DNA of 64,000 bases, taken from Yinghuangia sp035454725 (GTDB lineage Bacteria; Actinomycetota; Actinomycetes; Streptomycetales; Streptomycetaceae). The position numbers were made by a program, and so were the translations under genes. Positions 19,001 to 27,218 of this stretch are shown piece after piece. Where the stretch lies: NCBI RefSeq assembly GCF_051388935.1, contig NZ_JBPKBI010000018.1:1-64000 (forward strand), read 5' to 3'. Positions within the stretch are counted from its first letter, which is position 1. Each line of letters begins with the position of its first letter. The notes under the pieces were generated by a model, which saw only the letters and a list, made by a program, of their open reading frames with translations, made no database searches and was not told where the DNA came from.

Positions 19001-19878
19001 GCGCCGGCCCGGTCGACGCGGTGCGGTCGGTCGGCGGCGCAGTCGATGGGACGCCGCTCGCGGGTGGCCGCTTCGGCGTGCTGCATGACGGCGTCCGGAA
19101 CGACGACGACGCGGTGTCCGGCGGCGTTGACGCGCCAGCCGAAGTCGGTGTCGTCGCGGCTGAACGGCAGGTGCGGGTCGAAGCCGCCGAGGCTCTCCCA
19201 GACGTCGCGCCGCACCAGCATGCCGGGGCTGCCGACGGACAGGACGCCGCGCACGGCGTCGTGCTGGCCCTGGTCTTGTTCGCGGCGTTCGAGGCCGGTC
19301 CAGCGCCGGCCGCTGCGGGCGATGGTGGTGCCGACTTCGAGGAGTTGGCGGCGGTCGTACCAGCTCCGGATCTTGGGCCCGAGCACGGCGGCGGAGGGCA
19401 ATTCGTCCGCGGCGCGCAGCAGCAGGTGCAGGGCGTCGGGAGCAGGCTCGCTGTCGTCGTGCAGGAGCCAGAACCACTCGACGAGTTCGGTGGAGCGCGG
19501 GCCGGTGGGGTAGCCGTCGTCGGAGCCGTAGGGGTCCGGCGGCGGGACGTAGCCGTCGATCGCGTACGGAAGGGACGCGGCGTCCGCGACCGGGACGGTG
19601 GCGACGGCATCGGCGACCGCCTCGCCGAAGGACGTGCGGCGGTCGGCGTGGATCACCGAGGCGGGCCCGATGGCGTCTTCGAGAAGCCGGGACGTGTTGT
19701 CGGTGCTGCCGGTGTCGACGGCCACGACCCGTTGCACGGGCCTTTCCTGGCCGAGGAGTCCGGCGAGCGTGCCGGGCAGCCATCGGGCGCCGTCGTGGGC
19801 GACGACGATCGCGGTGACGACATGTCTCGGGTACGCCGGCGCGTGCGCGTAGGCCGACTGTTGCGTGAAAAGTGGCAT
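16075..19878 (-). CDS. Large membrane glycosyltransferase, family 2
   Basis: The product is 1267 residues. Residues about 20-300 form a GT2 domain: VVAVDTGSTDNTS supplies the nucleotide-binding Asp, WLLHDDSEP is the DxD-like metal site, and FDPHLPFSRDDTDFGWRV is the ED-like acceptor motif. A block of hydrophobic segments follows (about 437-812), then an extracellular beta-rich region, a last helix near 1044 and a cytoplasmic tail. The tail (about 1110-1267) is rich in Gly, Tyr and Pro with repeated GY pairs. It probably moves a sugar onto a lipid carrier or surface polymer. It starts at the ATG 19878 without a clear ribosome binding site. Confidence 0.88.
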   Translation of the reverse strand: MPLFTQQSAYAHAPAYPRHVVTAIVVAHDGARWLPGTLAGLLGQERPVQRVVAVDTGSTDNTSRLLEDAIGPASVIHADRRTSFGEAVADAVATVPVADAASLPYAIDGYVPPPDPYGSDDGYPTGPRSTELVEWFWLLHDDSEPAPDALHLLLRAADELPSAAVLGPKIRSWYDRRQLLEVGTTIARSGRRWTGLERREQDQGQHDAVRGVLSVGSPGMLVRRDVWESLGGFDPHLPFSRDDTDFGWRVNAAGHRVVVVPDAVMQHAEAATRERRPIDCAADRPHRVDRAGAVYTLLANAPGKTVPFVWLRLFFGTLVRALGYLVGKLPRMALDEFVGVFSVLLRPGRVISGRRARGRTRVTDDADFRDLFPPRGASVRQAFDQLVGSLSRRVEPEGGRRSRNSVLESGPTSEEAEDLQVESFARFRAIAQRPGVAVSVLLLAVTLIAARDLLFGGRLTGGALLPAPDSAGDLWGRFTESWHGVGLGGDTTAPPYLALVAALGTVLFGSASTAVSVLLIGSVPLAGVTAYLCARKLVPNTAVRAWGSAVYALMPVATGAIAQGRIGTAAVLVLAPILARCAVQAVGLGGLAASWRAAWATGLVLAMATAFVPLTWVIAAVLGVAAIPAAHFAGDLGARLVLRVGVALAVPLVLLMPWTPELLHGDRLFLEPGLATDGLAERGTNPVGLMLLDPGGPGTIPAVVGAGVLLAALAALLRDSRRRAVLTAWAVAVVGLLVAVVVSRLEVTPAVGTDAVPAWPGVATIAVGLGYVAAAMVGAEDARARVAASSFGWRQPASLVVAVIAGLAPVAAAGAWLWQGASGPLDRQGGPYLPAFIASDNSSPDRARTLVLRTDPTGAVTTTLVRGSGVYLGDADTAPDAADNKGLEDYVAAFLSGTGSADTNGLSAFAIRYILLQPPADAALATRLDGTPGLLRKSAENGTMLWQVEGVNARVTIESEGKIVPVASGTDDVSARIDPGAGERVLRLAEPRDSGWKVTLDGQPLPRRTVEGWGQAFTLPADGGHLKITYEGGSRGMWLAVEGVALLVVVVLALPARRRGNDDDLPETAGAPGSASAAPIVPGSRRARRVQAAEAANGAQTEPSVSDTGSLFVPAQPAADTNSAAQPDDWDDLGQYVRGYQPREGALRTDYDDPPQGGEQPMGAYGEAAYAPSGYDAQGAYPGTPYPEGYGTPDYGDAGYDQGAYGGSGYQTPGYPTPAQGTGVYDQNGNPVHPFTEDGTDPAAQGRPPGPDDSWPPQQPPRPGGNR

Positions 19879-19992
19879 CAGGGCTAAGGACCCCGGGGGG
19901 CTCGGGAGCGACGGCGGAGATCATCCAGCACCCGGCTGGACGGCCCCACACTACGCGACCGCACGCGGGGCGCCCGGGCGGTCCGTGATGCC

Positions 19993-20044
19993 GGCCCGGG
20001 TTCGGCAGGTGGCCCGGGCCTCTCGGACGCCGCGTCGGCGGCGT
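19993..20044 (-). terminator. Two hairpins after whiB
   Basis: ACGCCGC-GTCG-GCGGCGT (20027-20044) is a perfect 7-bp stem with a tetraloop, about 83 bp past the whiB stop. GGCCCGGG (19993-20000) with CCCGGGCC (20013-20020) forms an 8-bp stem. Together they probably end whiB transcription before the glycosyltransferase gene. Confidence 0.5.
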
Positions 20045-20127
20045 ATCCGATGGTGTGTCAGGTTGTCGGCGTTGCACGGTGTTTGGCACGGGAACCGGGA
20101 GTTCCGCGCCGGCGGACGTGCGAGGAG

Positions 20128-20409
20128 TCAGACGGCGCGCTTCTTCAGACGGCGGCGCTCACGCTCGGACAATCCTCCCCAGATGCCGAAGCGTTCGTCG
20201 TTGGCAAGGGCGTACTCAAGGCATTCGTCGCGGACTTCGCAGGAGAAGCAGACCTTCTTGGCTTCTCGGGTCGAACCGCCCTTTTCCGGAAAGAAGGACT
20301 CGGGGTCAGTCTGCGCGCACAGCGCGCGCTCCTGCCAGCTCAGCTCCTCCTCTCCTTCGATGACGCCGCCCACACCGTCCTCGACCAGCAGCTCCAAGAG
20401 CTCGCCCAT
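20128..20409 (-). CDS. whiB: WhiB-family iron-sulfur regulator
   Basis: The product is 93 residues with the four [4Fe-4S] ligands Cys31, Cys54, Cys57 and Cys63 (the CFSC pair), the G[IV]WGG turn at 75-79 and the basic C-terminal ERERRRLKKRAV for DNA contact. The TDPESFFPEKGGS stretch and the position beside the manB/fbiA genes match WhiB of Streptomyces and WhiB2 of M. tuberculosis. It is required in those organisms for sporulation septation or cell division, together with WhiA (established for the orthologues). The ATG has GGAGG six bases upstream. Confidence 0.95.
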   Translation of the reverse strand: MGELLELLVEDGVGGVIEGEEELSWQERALCAQTDPESFFPEKGGSTREAKKVCFSCEVRDECLEYALANDERFGIWGGLSERERRRLKKRAV

Positions 20410-20451
20410 CGTCTGCCTCCTCGACCCGTTTTACATCCCCGTTATTTATCC

Positions 20452-20469
20452 GTGACCAGCAATGGTCAC
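20452..20469. repeat. Inverted repeat upstream of whiB
   Basis: GTGACCA-GCAA-TGGTCAC is a perfect 7-bp dyad with a 4-nt spacer, centred about 52 bp upstream of the whiB start. It lies in a locally AT-richer stretch and is well placed to be an operator. It does not look like the BldD box, a known regulator of whiB. Confidence 0.6.
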
Positions 20470-20567
20470 AGCATGTGTGAAATTACAAGCGCGTCATTAC
20501 TGTCCCGTCAAGCCAAGCTCTGCTATTGGGACTTGGATTCACTCCCGGGGACCACACCACCCCGCGA

Positions 20568-20585
20568 GTTGGAAGGTATTCCAAC
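20568..20585. repeat. Second inverted repeat upstream of whiB
   Basis: GTTGGAA-GGTA-TTCCAAC is a perfect 7-bp dyad with a 4-nt spacer, 116 bp from the first dyad. It has the same geometry but a different sequence and no T-tract, so a protein-binding site is more likely than a terminator. Confidence 0.5.
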
Positions 20586-21524
20586 AAACCAGGACATCTC
20601 AATCAACCTTGAGTACCCATATGGCGGTTGACTCTTGGCGTCGGTCGCAACAGCACCATCCGGTCCAACCCATCCGATGCCGACTCGTAATGGACCTACG
20701 CGCCGAACGCTCGCCGGGGTTCCCGACTCGGCGGGAAATTCCCTTCCGAATGACCGACGTCACAGACCACAAACATCGCGACGCACCCCGCCGAAGCGTC
20801 GTCCGGGAATCCCGTCGGGTCGGTCCGCGCCACTGTCGCGGGCCCGGGCCCGGCAGGCGCGCGGCCCGCACCCGGTATGACCGGGCACGTGACCGCGTAA
20901 CAGCGAGCCGCGCCGCCAGGTTCGGGAGAGTCGCCGGGACCGGCGTACGGCCCCGGCAGGGGTTCTCGGACATGCCCTCGGCGACATGTCAGGAAATCAC
21001 TCCCCTGATGCCCATGTTTCGAATCCTTCCTGCATTCTCGTCACCCGTTCCGGCGAAGGACGCCCGATCCCACACGTGCCCTCACTCGGCCGCCTCATGC
21101 GGAGTTGACAGACCACCCCAGTTGCGGGTGTCCTTTTCGGCATGCCAGCACACCGCATGCCGCTCCGGAGTCGCCCCGCCGACATCCGCAGGGTCGACGC
21201 TGCGCTGTGTTGTCGCTGTCACTGTCGCTGTCTGACGTGTTGTCAGGGCTGACGGGACCGAGGCCGGCTCCTTCTTCCGTCCCCGCCGAGCAGGCGGATC
21301 CGGACACGACCGGCACATGCCTCCGGTACGAAGCCGCGGTGATGTCCGCGGTGTGATGCGGACCGCGTCCTGCCCTGGGCCTCCCTCGGCGGCGCCGCCC
21401 GCGCCCGGCAGCCCTCCGTACGCAGTTCCGCGCAGCTCCCCCGGCTCTCACCCGGCTCTTCCGGGTTTCGTCCACCCCGCCCGACGGCTCACGTCGCGCC
21501 GCAGTTTTCGAGGACCTCCCGCGC
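20586..21524. other. Long intergenic interval, no gene recognised
   Basis: About 0.9 kb (1.1 kb counting the dyads) separates whiB from the cysteine dioxygenase gene. Frames crossing it have poor composition and no binding sites. A short repeat of CTGTCG-like units occurs near 21210-21234. The whiB-proximal end is AT-richer than the rest of the window, which suits a regulatory region or a small RNA. Confidence 0.45.
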
Positions 21525-22091
21525 ATGTCCAGTGACATCACGGTCGCCGGCGACCCGCTCGCCGCACCCCCACGTCTGGCCGTCCCGCCCGCGCCCGTCA
21601 CCACCCCGACGGTCGCCCGGCTGGCCGGTCTCGCCGCGAGGCACGCCGCCGAAGTCGCGGCCTCGCTCGACACCGTCCGGTACGACCCGGTGTCCCGGTG
21701 GTACCGGCTCCTGCACTCCGCCGACGACCACGAGGTCTGGCTGCTGAGCTGGCTCCCGGGGCAGGGCACCGGACTGCACGACCACGGCGGTTCGTCCGGC
21801 GTGTTCACCGTGGTCGCCGGGGAGCTCCACGAACGCTCGCTGGTCGTCACGCCGTTGCGGCGCGCCGGGGCCCGGGCACGGGTGCTCGGGCGCGGGGCCA
21901 CGCGCGCCTTCGGTCCGAGCTACGTGCACGAGGTCACCAACATGGGCACCGAGCCGGCCGTCAGCGTGCACGTGTATGCGCCGCGTCTGACGGCGATGAA
22001 CATGTACGACGCGGACCACGAGGCGCTGGGGCGGCCGGGAGACGGACCGTTGCCGCGCCTGGGAGTGGAGCGTTCCGGGGAGCACTGGTGA
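21525..22091 (+). CDS. Cysteine dioxygenase family protein
   Basis: The 188-residue cupin probably oxidises cysteine to cysteine sulfinate using Fe(II) and oxygen. The iron ligands are His85 and His87 in GLHDHGGSSG and His135 in SYVHEVTN; Tyr134 lies beside the last ligand. The N-terminal 30 residues are Pro/Ala-rich and poorly conserved. GAGGA stands ten bases before the ATG. The stop overlaps the start of the rhodanese gene (GTGA), a pairing that suggests a thiol or sulfur-handling role. Related thiol dioxygenases act on other thiols, so the substrate is inferred. Confidence 0.88.
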   Translation: MSSDITVAGDPLAAPPRLAVPPAPVTTPTVARLAGLAARHAAEVAASLDTVRYDPVSRWYRLLHSADDHEVWLLSWLPGQGTGLHDHGGSSGVFTVVAGELHERSLVVTPLRRAGARARVLGRGATRAFGPSYVHEVTNMGTEPAVSVHVYAPRLTAMNMYDADHEALGRPGDGPLPRLGVERSGEHW

Positions 22092-22510
22092 GCGGGGCGG
22101 AGCAGGCGGCCTGCGGCGGGGAGCCGGAGCGTCCGACGAGCGTGGACCGGTTGCTCGCGTCGGCACGTTCGCGCCTTGCCCGGGTCACACCGCAGGAGGC
22201 CTTCGCGGAGGCGGCCGCGGGAGCCGTGCTCGTGGACACCCGCAACGCGGGGCAGCGCGCGGCGGACGGCGTCATCCCGGGTGCCCTCATCGTCGAACGC
22301 AACCACCTCGAATGGCGGTTCGACCCCGAAGGCGACGCCCGGCTGCCCGAGGCGACCGGCTTCGACACGCGCGTGATCGTGTTGTGCGACGAGGGATATG
22401 CGTCGAGCCTCGCGGCGGCGTCGCTGCTCGACCTCGGACTGGACCGCGCGACGGACGTCATCGGCGGATTCCAGGCCTGGCGGGCCGCGGGGCTGCCGGT
22501 CGAGGACTGA
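22088..22510 (+). CDS. Rhodanese-like sulfurtransferase
   Basis: The single-domain protein has 140 residues. The active-site loop is CDEGYASS with Cys100 as the persulfide carrier. VLVDTRNAGQRAADGVIPGAL is the usual N-terminal signature, and the GGFQAWRAAGLPV end is also standard. It is coupled to the cysteine dioxygenase by a 4-base overlap, so the two probably act on sulfur released from or linked to cysteine. A strong terminator follows 20 bp after the stop. Confidence 0.92.
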   Translation: MSGAEQAACGGEPERPTSVDRLLASARSRLARVTPQEAFAEAAAGAVLVDTRNAGQRAADGVIPGALIVERNHLEWRFDPEGDARLPEATGFDTRVIVLCDEGYASSLAAASLLDLGLDRATDVIGGFQAWRAAGLPVED

Positions 22511-22530
22511 GGCGCCGGACGGACAGTGTG

Positions 22531-22587
22531 CGCCTCGGGGCGGTTGGTCGGTGTGTCGTGAGCGTGCCGACCAACCGCGCCGAGGCG
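22531..22587 (+). terminator. Strong terminator after the rhodanese gene
   Basis: Two 21-base arms (22531-22551 and 22567-22587) are inverted repeats with a single mismatch and a 15-nt loop. The inner ten pairs are GGTTGGTCGG/CCGACCAACC. The hairpin begins 20 bases after the stop. It isolates the dioxygenase-rhodanese unit from the F420 genes. Confidence 0.75.
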
Positions 22588-22807
22588 GGTGCCGGGACGG
22601 GTCGGTGCACGAGCCGGAAAAGCGCAGATCCTCGTGCGGGTGTTCGAGCGACGGGTCTCGCGGGCGCGGTCGTACGGCGGGATCCGGCCGCCTGCGCGCG
22701 CCTGTCCATGCCCGCCTGCCCTCGGCCGCGGACCGTGTTCGCACCCGGAAGGCTTCCTTCCGCCCCGATGGGCGGACCGGCGCCGGGAGCCTGCGAGACT
22801 GGGGCGC

Positions 22808-23809
22808 ATGCGCATCGTGGTACTGGCCGGCGGGATCGGCGGAGCACGGTTCCTGCGGGGCCTCAAGGCGGCGGAACCCCAGGCGGACATCACAGTCGTC
22901 GGCAACACCGGCGACGACATCCACTTGTTCGGACTCAAGGTCTGCCCGGACCTCGACACCGTGATGTACACCCTCGGCGAGGGCATCAACGAGGAGCAGG
23001 GCTGGGGGCGCCGCGACGAGACGTGGAGCATCCGCGACGAGATGAAGGCGTACGGCGTCGAACCGACGTGGTTCGGGCTCGGTGACCGTGACTATGCGAC
23101 ACACATCGTTCGCACGCAGATGATGAGCGCCGGCTACCCGCTCAGCGCGGTGACCGAGGCGCTGTGCGCGCGGTGGAAGCCGGGGGTGCGCCTGATCCCG
23201 ATGTCGGACGACCGGGTCGAGACGCATGTCGTCGTCGACACCGCGGACATCGGCGGCCCCGCCGCGGCCGAACACCCGGGCGCCCGCCGGGCGATCCACT
23301 TCCAGGAGTACTGGGTCAAGCTGCGCGCCGAGCCCACCGCGCACGCCATCGTTCCGGTCGGTGTCGAGGAGGCCAAGCCGGCGCCGGGCGTGCTCGGGGC
23401 GATCGCGGAAGCCGACGTGATCCTGTTCCCGCCGTCCAATCCGGTCGTGAGCATCGGCACGATCCTGGCCGTCCCCGGCATCCGGGACGCCCTCGTCGAG
23501 GCGGAGGCCCCCGTCGTCGGCCTGTCGCCGATCATCGGCGGGGCGCCCGTGCGGGGCATGGCCGACAAGGTGCTGGCGGCGGTCGGTGTGGAGAGCTCCG
23601 CCGCCGCGGTCGCCCGGCACTACGGCCCCGGCCTGCTCGACGGCTGGCTGGTGGACACCGGCGACGCCGACGCGGTCTCGGCCGTCGAGGAGGCCGGTAT
23701 CGCCTGCCGCGCCATCCCGTTGCTGATGACCGACGTCGAGACGACCGCCGAAATGGCCCGGGCCGCGCTCGCGATGGCCGCCGACGTGCGGGCGGAGGGC
23801 GGCGCATGA
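22808..23809 (+). CDS. fbiA: F420 biosynthesis transferase FbiA (CofD family)
   Basis: The 333-residue enzyme transfers the phospholactyl/phosphoenolpyruvyl group from its guanylyl donor onto the deazaflavin FO, giving (dehydro-)F420-0. The N-terminus MRIVVLAGGIGGARFLRGL is the CofD glycine-rich signature. The VGNTGDD loop, the FPPSNPVVSIGTIL region and LSPIIGGAPVRGMADK near the end are all conserved. A weak -10 (GAGACT) ends seven bases before the ATG, hinting at a leaderless transcript. It overlaps fbiB by four bases (ATGA). Confidence 0.95.
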   Translation: MRIVVLAGGIGGARFLRGLKAAEPQADITVVGNTGDDIHLFGLKVCPDLDTVMYTLGEGINEEQGWGRRDETWSIRDEMKAYGVEPTWFGLGDRDYATHIVRTQMMSAGYPLSAVTEALCARWKPGVRLIPMSDDRVETHVVVDTADIGGPAAAEHPGARRAIHFQEYWVKLRAEPTAHAIVPVGVEEAKPAPGVLGAIAEADVILFPPSNPVVSIGTILAVPGIRDALVEAEAPVVGLSPIIGGAPVRGMADKVLAAVGVESSAAAVARHYGPGLLDGWLVDTGDADAVSAVEEAGIACRAIPLLMTDVETTAEMARAALAMAADVRAEGGA

Positions 23810-25131
23810 CCCCCCCGCGTGACTACGAGGTCCTCGGTCTGCCCGGCATCCCGGAGGTCCGCGAGGGCGACGACCTCGGGGAGCTGATCGCCACCGCCGC
23901 GGCGGCCGGGCCGGGGCTGCGCGACGGGGACATCCTCGTCGTCACCTCCAAGATCGTCAGCAAGGCGGAGGGCCGTCTGCTGCGGGGCGTCGACCGTGAC
24001 AAGGTGATCGACTCCGAGGCCGTGCGCGTCGTCGCCCGGCGCGGAGCCACGCGCATCGTCGAGACCCGGCACGGGTTCGTGATGGCGGCGGCCGGTGTCG
24101 ACGCGTCGAACACGGAACCGGGGACGCTGCTCCTGCTACCGGAGGATTCGGACGCCTCGGCCCGCGCGCTGCGTGCCTCGCTCGCCGCCCGAACCTCGTG
24201 CCGCCTCGGCATCGTCGTCTCGGACACCTTCGGCCGGCCGTGGCGCACGGGGCTGACCGACGTCGCGATCGGCGTCGCCGGCCTCGACGCCCTCGACGAC
24301 CACCGGGGCCGCAGCGACACGCACGGCAACGAGCTGGCGGTGACCGTGACGGCCGTCGTCGACGAGCTGGCGTCCGCGGCCGAACTGGTCAAGGGCAAGG
24401 CCGGGGCGGTGCCCGTCGCCGTCGTACGGGGGCTCGGACACCTGGTCACGGACTCGGACGGCGAGGGCGTTCGGCCGCTGGTGCGCAGTTCGGCGGACGA
24501 CATGTTCCGGCTGGGCACCGACGACGCGTTGCGCGAAGGGGCGGCCCGCGCGGTCGCCGCGCGGCGGACGATCCGCGCTTTCACCGCCGAGCCGGTGGAC
24601 CCGGCCGCGGTGCGGCGGGCGGTCGACGCGGCGATCACCGCGCCGGCGCCGCACCACACCGTCCCGTGGCGTTTCGTGCTGCTTGAATCCGCTTCCGCGC
24701 GTGCGGAGTTGCTCGACGCGATGCGGGATGCGTGGATCCGCGACCTCCGCGCCGACGGCTTCGACGAAGAGGCGGTCACGCGGCGGGTCGCCCGCGGGGA
24801 CGTGCTGCGCGGCGCGCCTTTCCTCGCTGTTCCGTGCCTGGTCACCGACGGGGCGCACGCCTACCCGGACGCGCGCCGGGCCGCCGCCGAGCGCGAGATG
24901 TTCGTCGTGTCGGCGGGTGCGGCGGTGCAGAACTTCCTCATCGCGCTGACGACCGAGGGGCTCGGCTCCGCGTGGGTCAGCTCGACGATGTTCTGCCGCG
25001 ACACCGTGCGGACCACTCTCGGCCTCCCCGACGGGTGGGACCCGATGGGCGCAATCGCGATCGGTCGTCCCGCGGAGCCGCCTCGCGACCGGCCCGCGCG
25101 TTCGAACGACGACGTGATCGTGGTCCGGTAG
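23806..25131 (+). CDS. fbiB: Bifunctional F420-0 gamma-glutamyl ligase/FMN reductase FbiB
   Basis: The product is 441 residues. The N-terminal half (about 1-245) is the CofE ligase, which adds glutamates to F420-0 with GTP: VTSKIVSKAEGR and VSDTFGRPWRTGLTDVAIG are its key stretches. The C-terminal half (about 250-441) is a nitroreductase-like FMN domain (RRTIRAFTAEPVD, TAPAPHHTVPWRF and GLGSAWVSS). In M. tuberculosis FbiB the second domain reduces dehydro-F420-0. The fusion is the standard actinobacterial form, so coenzyme F420 with a polyglutamate tail is expected in this organism. Confidence 0.95.
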   Translation: MTPPRDYEVLGLPGIPEVREGDDLGELIATAAAAGPGLRDGDILVVTSKIVSKAEGRLLRGVDRDKVIDSEAVRVVARRGATRIVETRHGFVMAAAGVDASNTEPGTLLLLPEDSDASARALRASLAARTSCRLGIVVSDTFGRPWRTGLTDVAIGVAGLDALDDHRGRSDTHGNELAVTVTAVVDELASAAELVKGKAGAVPVAVVRGLGHLVTDSDGEGVRPLVRSSADDMFRLGTDDALREGAARAVAARRTIRAFTAEPVDPAAVRRAVDAAITAPAPHHTVPWRFVLLESASARAELLDAMRDAWIRDLRADGFDEEAVTRRVARGDVLRGAPFLAVPCLVTDGAHAYPDARRAAAEREMFVVSAGAAVQNFLIALTTEGLGSAWVSSTMFCRDTVRTTLGLPDGWDPMGAIAIGRPAEPPRDRPARSNDDVIVVR

Positions 25132-25141
25132 CGCGGGTTCC

Positions 25142-26056
25142 TCAGATTCGGCTGAAGTCGCGTGGCGCGAAACGGGGCGCGCGGCGCGGCACACGCACTC
25201 CGGACATGCGGATCAGCAGCGCGGCGCGGTGCCGGTGACCGCGGAACGGCTCCAGGAGTTCGAGCATTCGCGCGTCGTCGCCGGGGGCGCCGGTAAGGGC
25301 GTACGAAACCTGGCCGCACAGGTGCAGATCGCCGACGGAGAGCGCGTCGGCGTCGCCGTGCGAGCGCTGCATGGTCTCCGCGGTGGTCCACACGCCGATG
25401 CCCGGAACGAGCTTCAGCAGCCGCGACGCCTCGGCGTTGGGGAGCTGCGCGGTGCGTTCGAGGGCGGCGGCGACGCGGAGGGCTTCCATGAGGGTCCGCG
25501 AGCGCTTGTGGTCGACGCCGGCCCGGTGCCAGTCCCACGTCGGGATGCGGGCCCACGTCGCGGTGTCGGGGATGACGCGGAGGTCATCGGGCGCGGGCCC
25601 GGGGGCCGGGGAACCGTGCCAGTGGACCAGCAGCCGAAACGCCCGGCGGGCCTCGATCGTGGTGACCTTCTGCTCCAGGACGGACGGGATCAACGCCGCG
25701 ACGACCAGGCCGGTGCGCGGCATGCGCAGCCCGGGGCGGCGGCGGAACTCGTCGTGCAGGAGCGGGTGCCGGTGCGCGGGGAATCCGGCCGGGTCGTCGC
25801 CTGAGCCGAGGAGTTCGGGGAACCGGTCGAGCTGCCATGCGGCGCCCGGCCCCCACGCCTGCCCGGTGACCTCGCCGGTGCCGCGGTTGGCGGTGATGCG
25901 CAGCGAGCACGGGCCGTCCGGTGTGCGCGCGCTGCGCCAGACGGCGCCGTCGGCACCGGTGCGGTAAGTGGGATCGCTTTTGCCGCGCTGGAGTTGGCCG
26001 AGCGTCAGCCGCAGGTCGAGCTCGTACGGCGGACGCCAGGTGCGCGTCAGTTCCAC
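25142..26056 (-). CDS. DNA-3-methyladenine glycosylase 2 (AlkA-like, HhH-GPD)
   Basis: The product is 304 residues. The helix-hairpin-helix LVPGIGVWTTAE is followed by DALSVGDLHL, where the Asp is the catalytic residue of HhH-GPD base-excision enzymes. It would remove alkylated purines from DNA. The GTG at 26056 has GAGGAG eight bases upstream; the longer upstream frame is shadow. It converges on fbiB with only ten bases between stops and is divergent from the TIGR03089 gene. Confidence 0.88.
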   Translation of the reverse strand: MELTRTWRPPYELDLRLTLGQLQRGKSDPTYRTGADGAVWRSARTPDGPCSLRITANRGTGEVTGQAWGPGAAWQLDRFPELLGSGDDPAGFPAHRHPLLHDEFRRRPGLRMPRTGLVVAALIPSVLEQKVTTIEARRAFRLLVHWHGSPAPGPAPDDLRVIPDTATWARIPTWDWHRAGVDHKRSRTLMEALRVAAALERTAQLPNAEASRLLKLVPGIGVWTTAETMQRSHGDADALSVGDLHLCGQVSYALTGAPGDDARMLELLEPFRGHRHRAALLIRMSGVRVPRRAPRFAPRDFSRI

Positions 26057-26165
26057 CGCGCACTCTCCTCGGATCGGCGGCCCTCCGAACGGGGCGTACG
26101 GTAGCACCGCCGCGCCGACCGCCTGCTCGGAACGACCGCGGCGGCCGGGGGCCGGTTGGGCTCCG

Positions 26166-26171
26166 TACAGT
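26166..26171 (+). promoter_or_regulatory. -10 box of a leaderless promoter
   Basis: TACAGT ends six bases before the ATG at 26178, which fits leaderless transcription of the TIGR03089 gene. Confidence 0.5.
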
Positions 26172-26177
26172 TGGGCC

Positions 26178-26924
26178 ATGCCCGAGACTCCCGTGACGCT
26201 TTTGCGCGCCGCGATGGCGAGTGACGCCACGCGCCCGTTCACGACCTTTTACGACGACGCGACCGGTGAGCGCGTCGAGCTTTCCGTCGCGACGTTCGAC
26301 AACTGGGTGAACAAGACCGCGAATCTGCTCCAGGACGATCTGTCGGCGGAACCCGGGCAGCGCGTCGCGCTCCTGCTTCCGGCGCACTGGCAGACCCAGG
26401 TGTGGCTGATGGCGTGCTGGTCGGTGGGTCTCGTGGTGGTGCCGGGGGGTGCTGCCTCGGATGCCGACCTGGTGATCTCGGGCCCGGACACGCTGGACGA
26501 GGCCCGGGCCGGCACCGGGGAGCGGGTCGCGCTCGCGCTGCGGCCGATGGGGGCGCGGTTCGCGGAGCCGCCTGCGGGCTTCCTCGACTACGCGGCGGAG
26601 GTGGCCGGGCACGGCGACCGTTTCACTCCTTATGTTGCGCCGGGGCCGGGCGATCCGGCACTGGAGTCGGAGGGTCGTACGTACACGGCCTCGGAGTTGG
26701 CCGAGCTCGGTGCGGAAGCCGCGAAGTCGTGGGAACTGGGCCCCGGGGACCGGCTGCTGTCCGCGCTGCCGTTCACGCGTGAGGAGGGGCTGCGGGCCGG
26801 CCTGCTGGCGCCGCTCGCGGCCGGGGTGCCGGTGGTGCTGTGCCGGAACCTCGACGCCTCGGCGTTGGAACGACGGATCTCGACCGAACGGGTCACCCGG
26901 ACCATCGCGGACACGAACGGTTGA
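26178..26924 (+). CDS. TIGR03089 family protein (truncated AMP-binding-like)
   Basis: The product is 248 residues. It resembles the N-terminal part of acyl-adenylating enzymes (TFDNWVNKTANLLQDDL, QRVALLLPAHWQTQVW) but lacks the ATP-binding P-loop and the C-terminal domain, as is normal for the TIGR03089 family. It is conserved in actinobacteria next to LCP genes (Rv3268 beside Rv3267). Catalysis is unlikely; a binding or regulatory role is possible. The start is leaderless, supported by TACAGT six bases upstream. Confidence 0.85.
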   Translation: MPETPVTLLRAAMASDATRPFTTFYDDATGERVELSVATFDNWVNKTANLLQDDLSAEPGQRVALLLPAHWQTQVWLMACWSVGLVVVPGGAASDADLVISGPDTLDEARAGTGERVALALRPMGARFAEPPAGFLDYAAEVAGHGDRFTPYVAPGPGDPALESEGRTYTASELAELGAEAAKSWELGPGDRLLSALPFTREEGLRAGLLAPLAAGVPVVLCRNLDASALERRISTERVTRTIADTNG

Positions 26925-27218
26925 CGGCGGGCCGGTTTTCGAGCCTCGGCAAAGCCGCCGGGCGCGGCCGCAGCGACATGCGGCTACATCGACAATCCAT
27001 GGTCAAGCAGGGCATAGCGCCTTATCCGAAAACCGACAAATAGTCACAATGCAGAGCCAACGCCTCAAGGCGATGTGACTTGGGCCACAAGCAACGCGCA
27101 ATATGCAACTTGCCTGTTCGCGGGCACGTCTATCTGGACACCGGCCACCAGGAGTTCGCCACTACGCACACCGGACACGGGGGCCGATCCATGTCGCGTG
27201 GCAGAGGGCGGAAACTTC
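26925..27218. other. Intergenic region before the first LCP gene
   Basis: Just under 300 bp, AT-richer than its surroundings. TTGCCT near 27111 with TATCTG downstream could be a promoter, but the spacing is poor. No gene is recognised. Confidence 0.4.

Noticed and set aside
16180..19887. 1235-codon plus-strand frame
   Set aside because: Antisense shadow of the large glycosyltransferase, a common artefact of high-GC codon use.
21210..21234. CTGTCG-like units that look like a repeat array
   Set aside because: Too short and imperfect for a CRISPR or iteron array; probably simple sequence.
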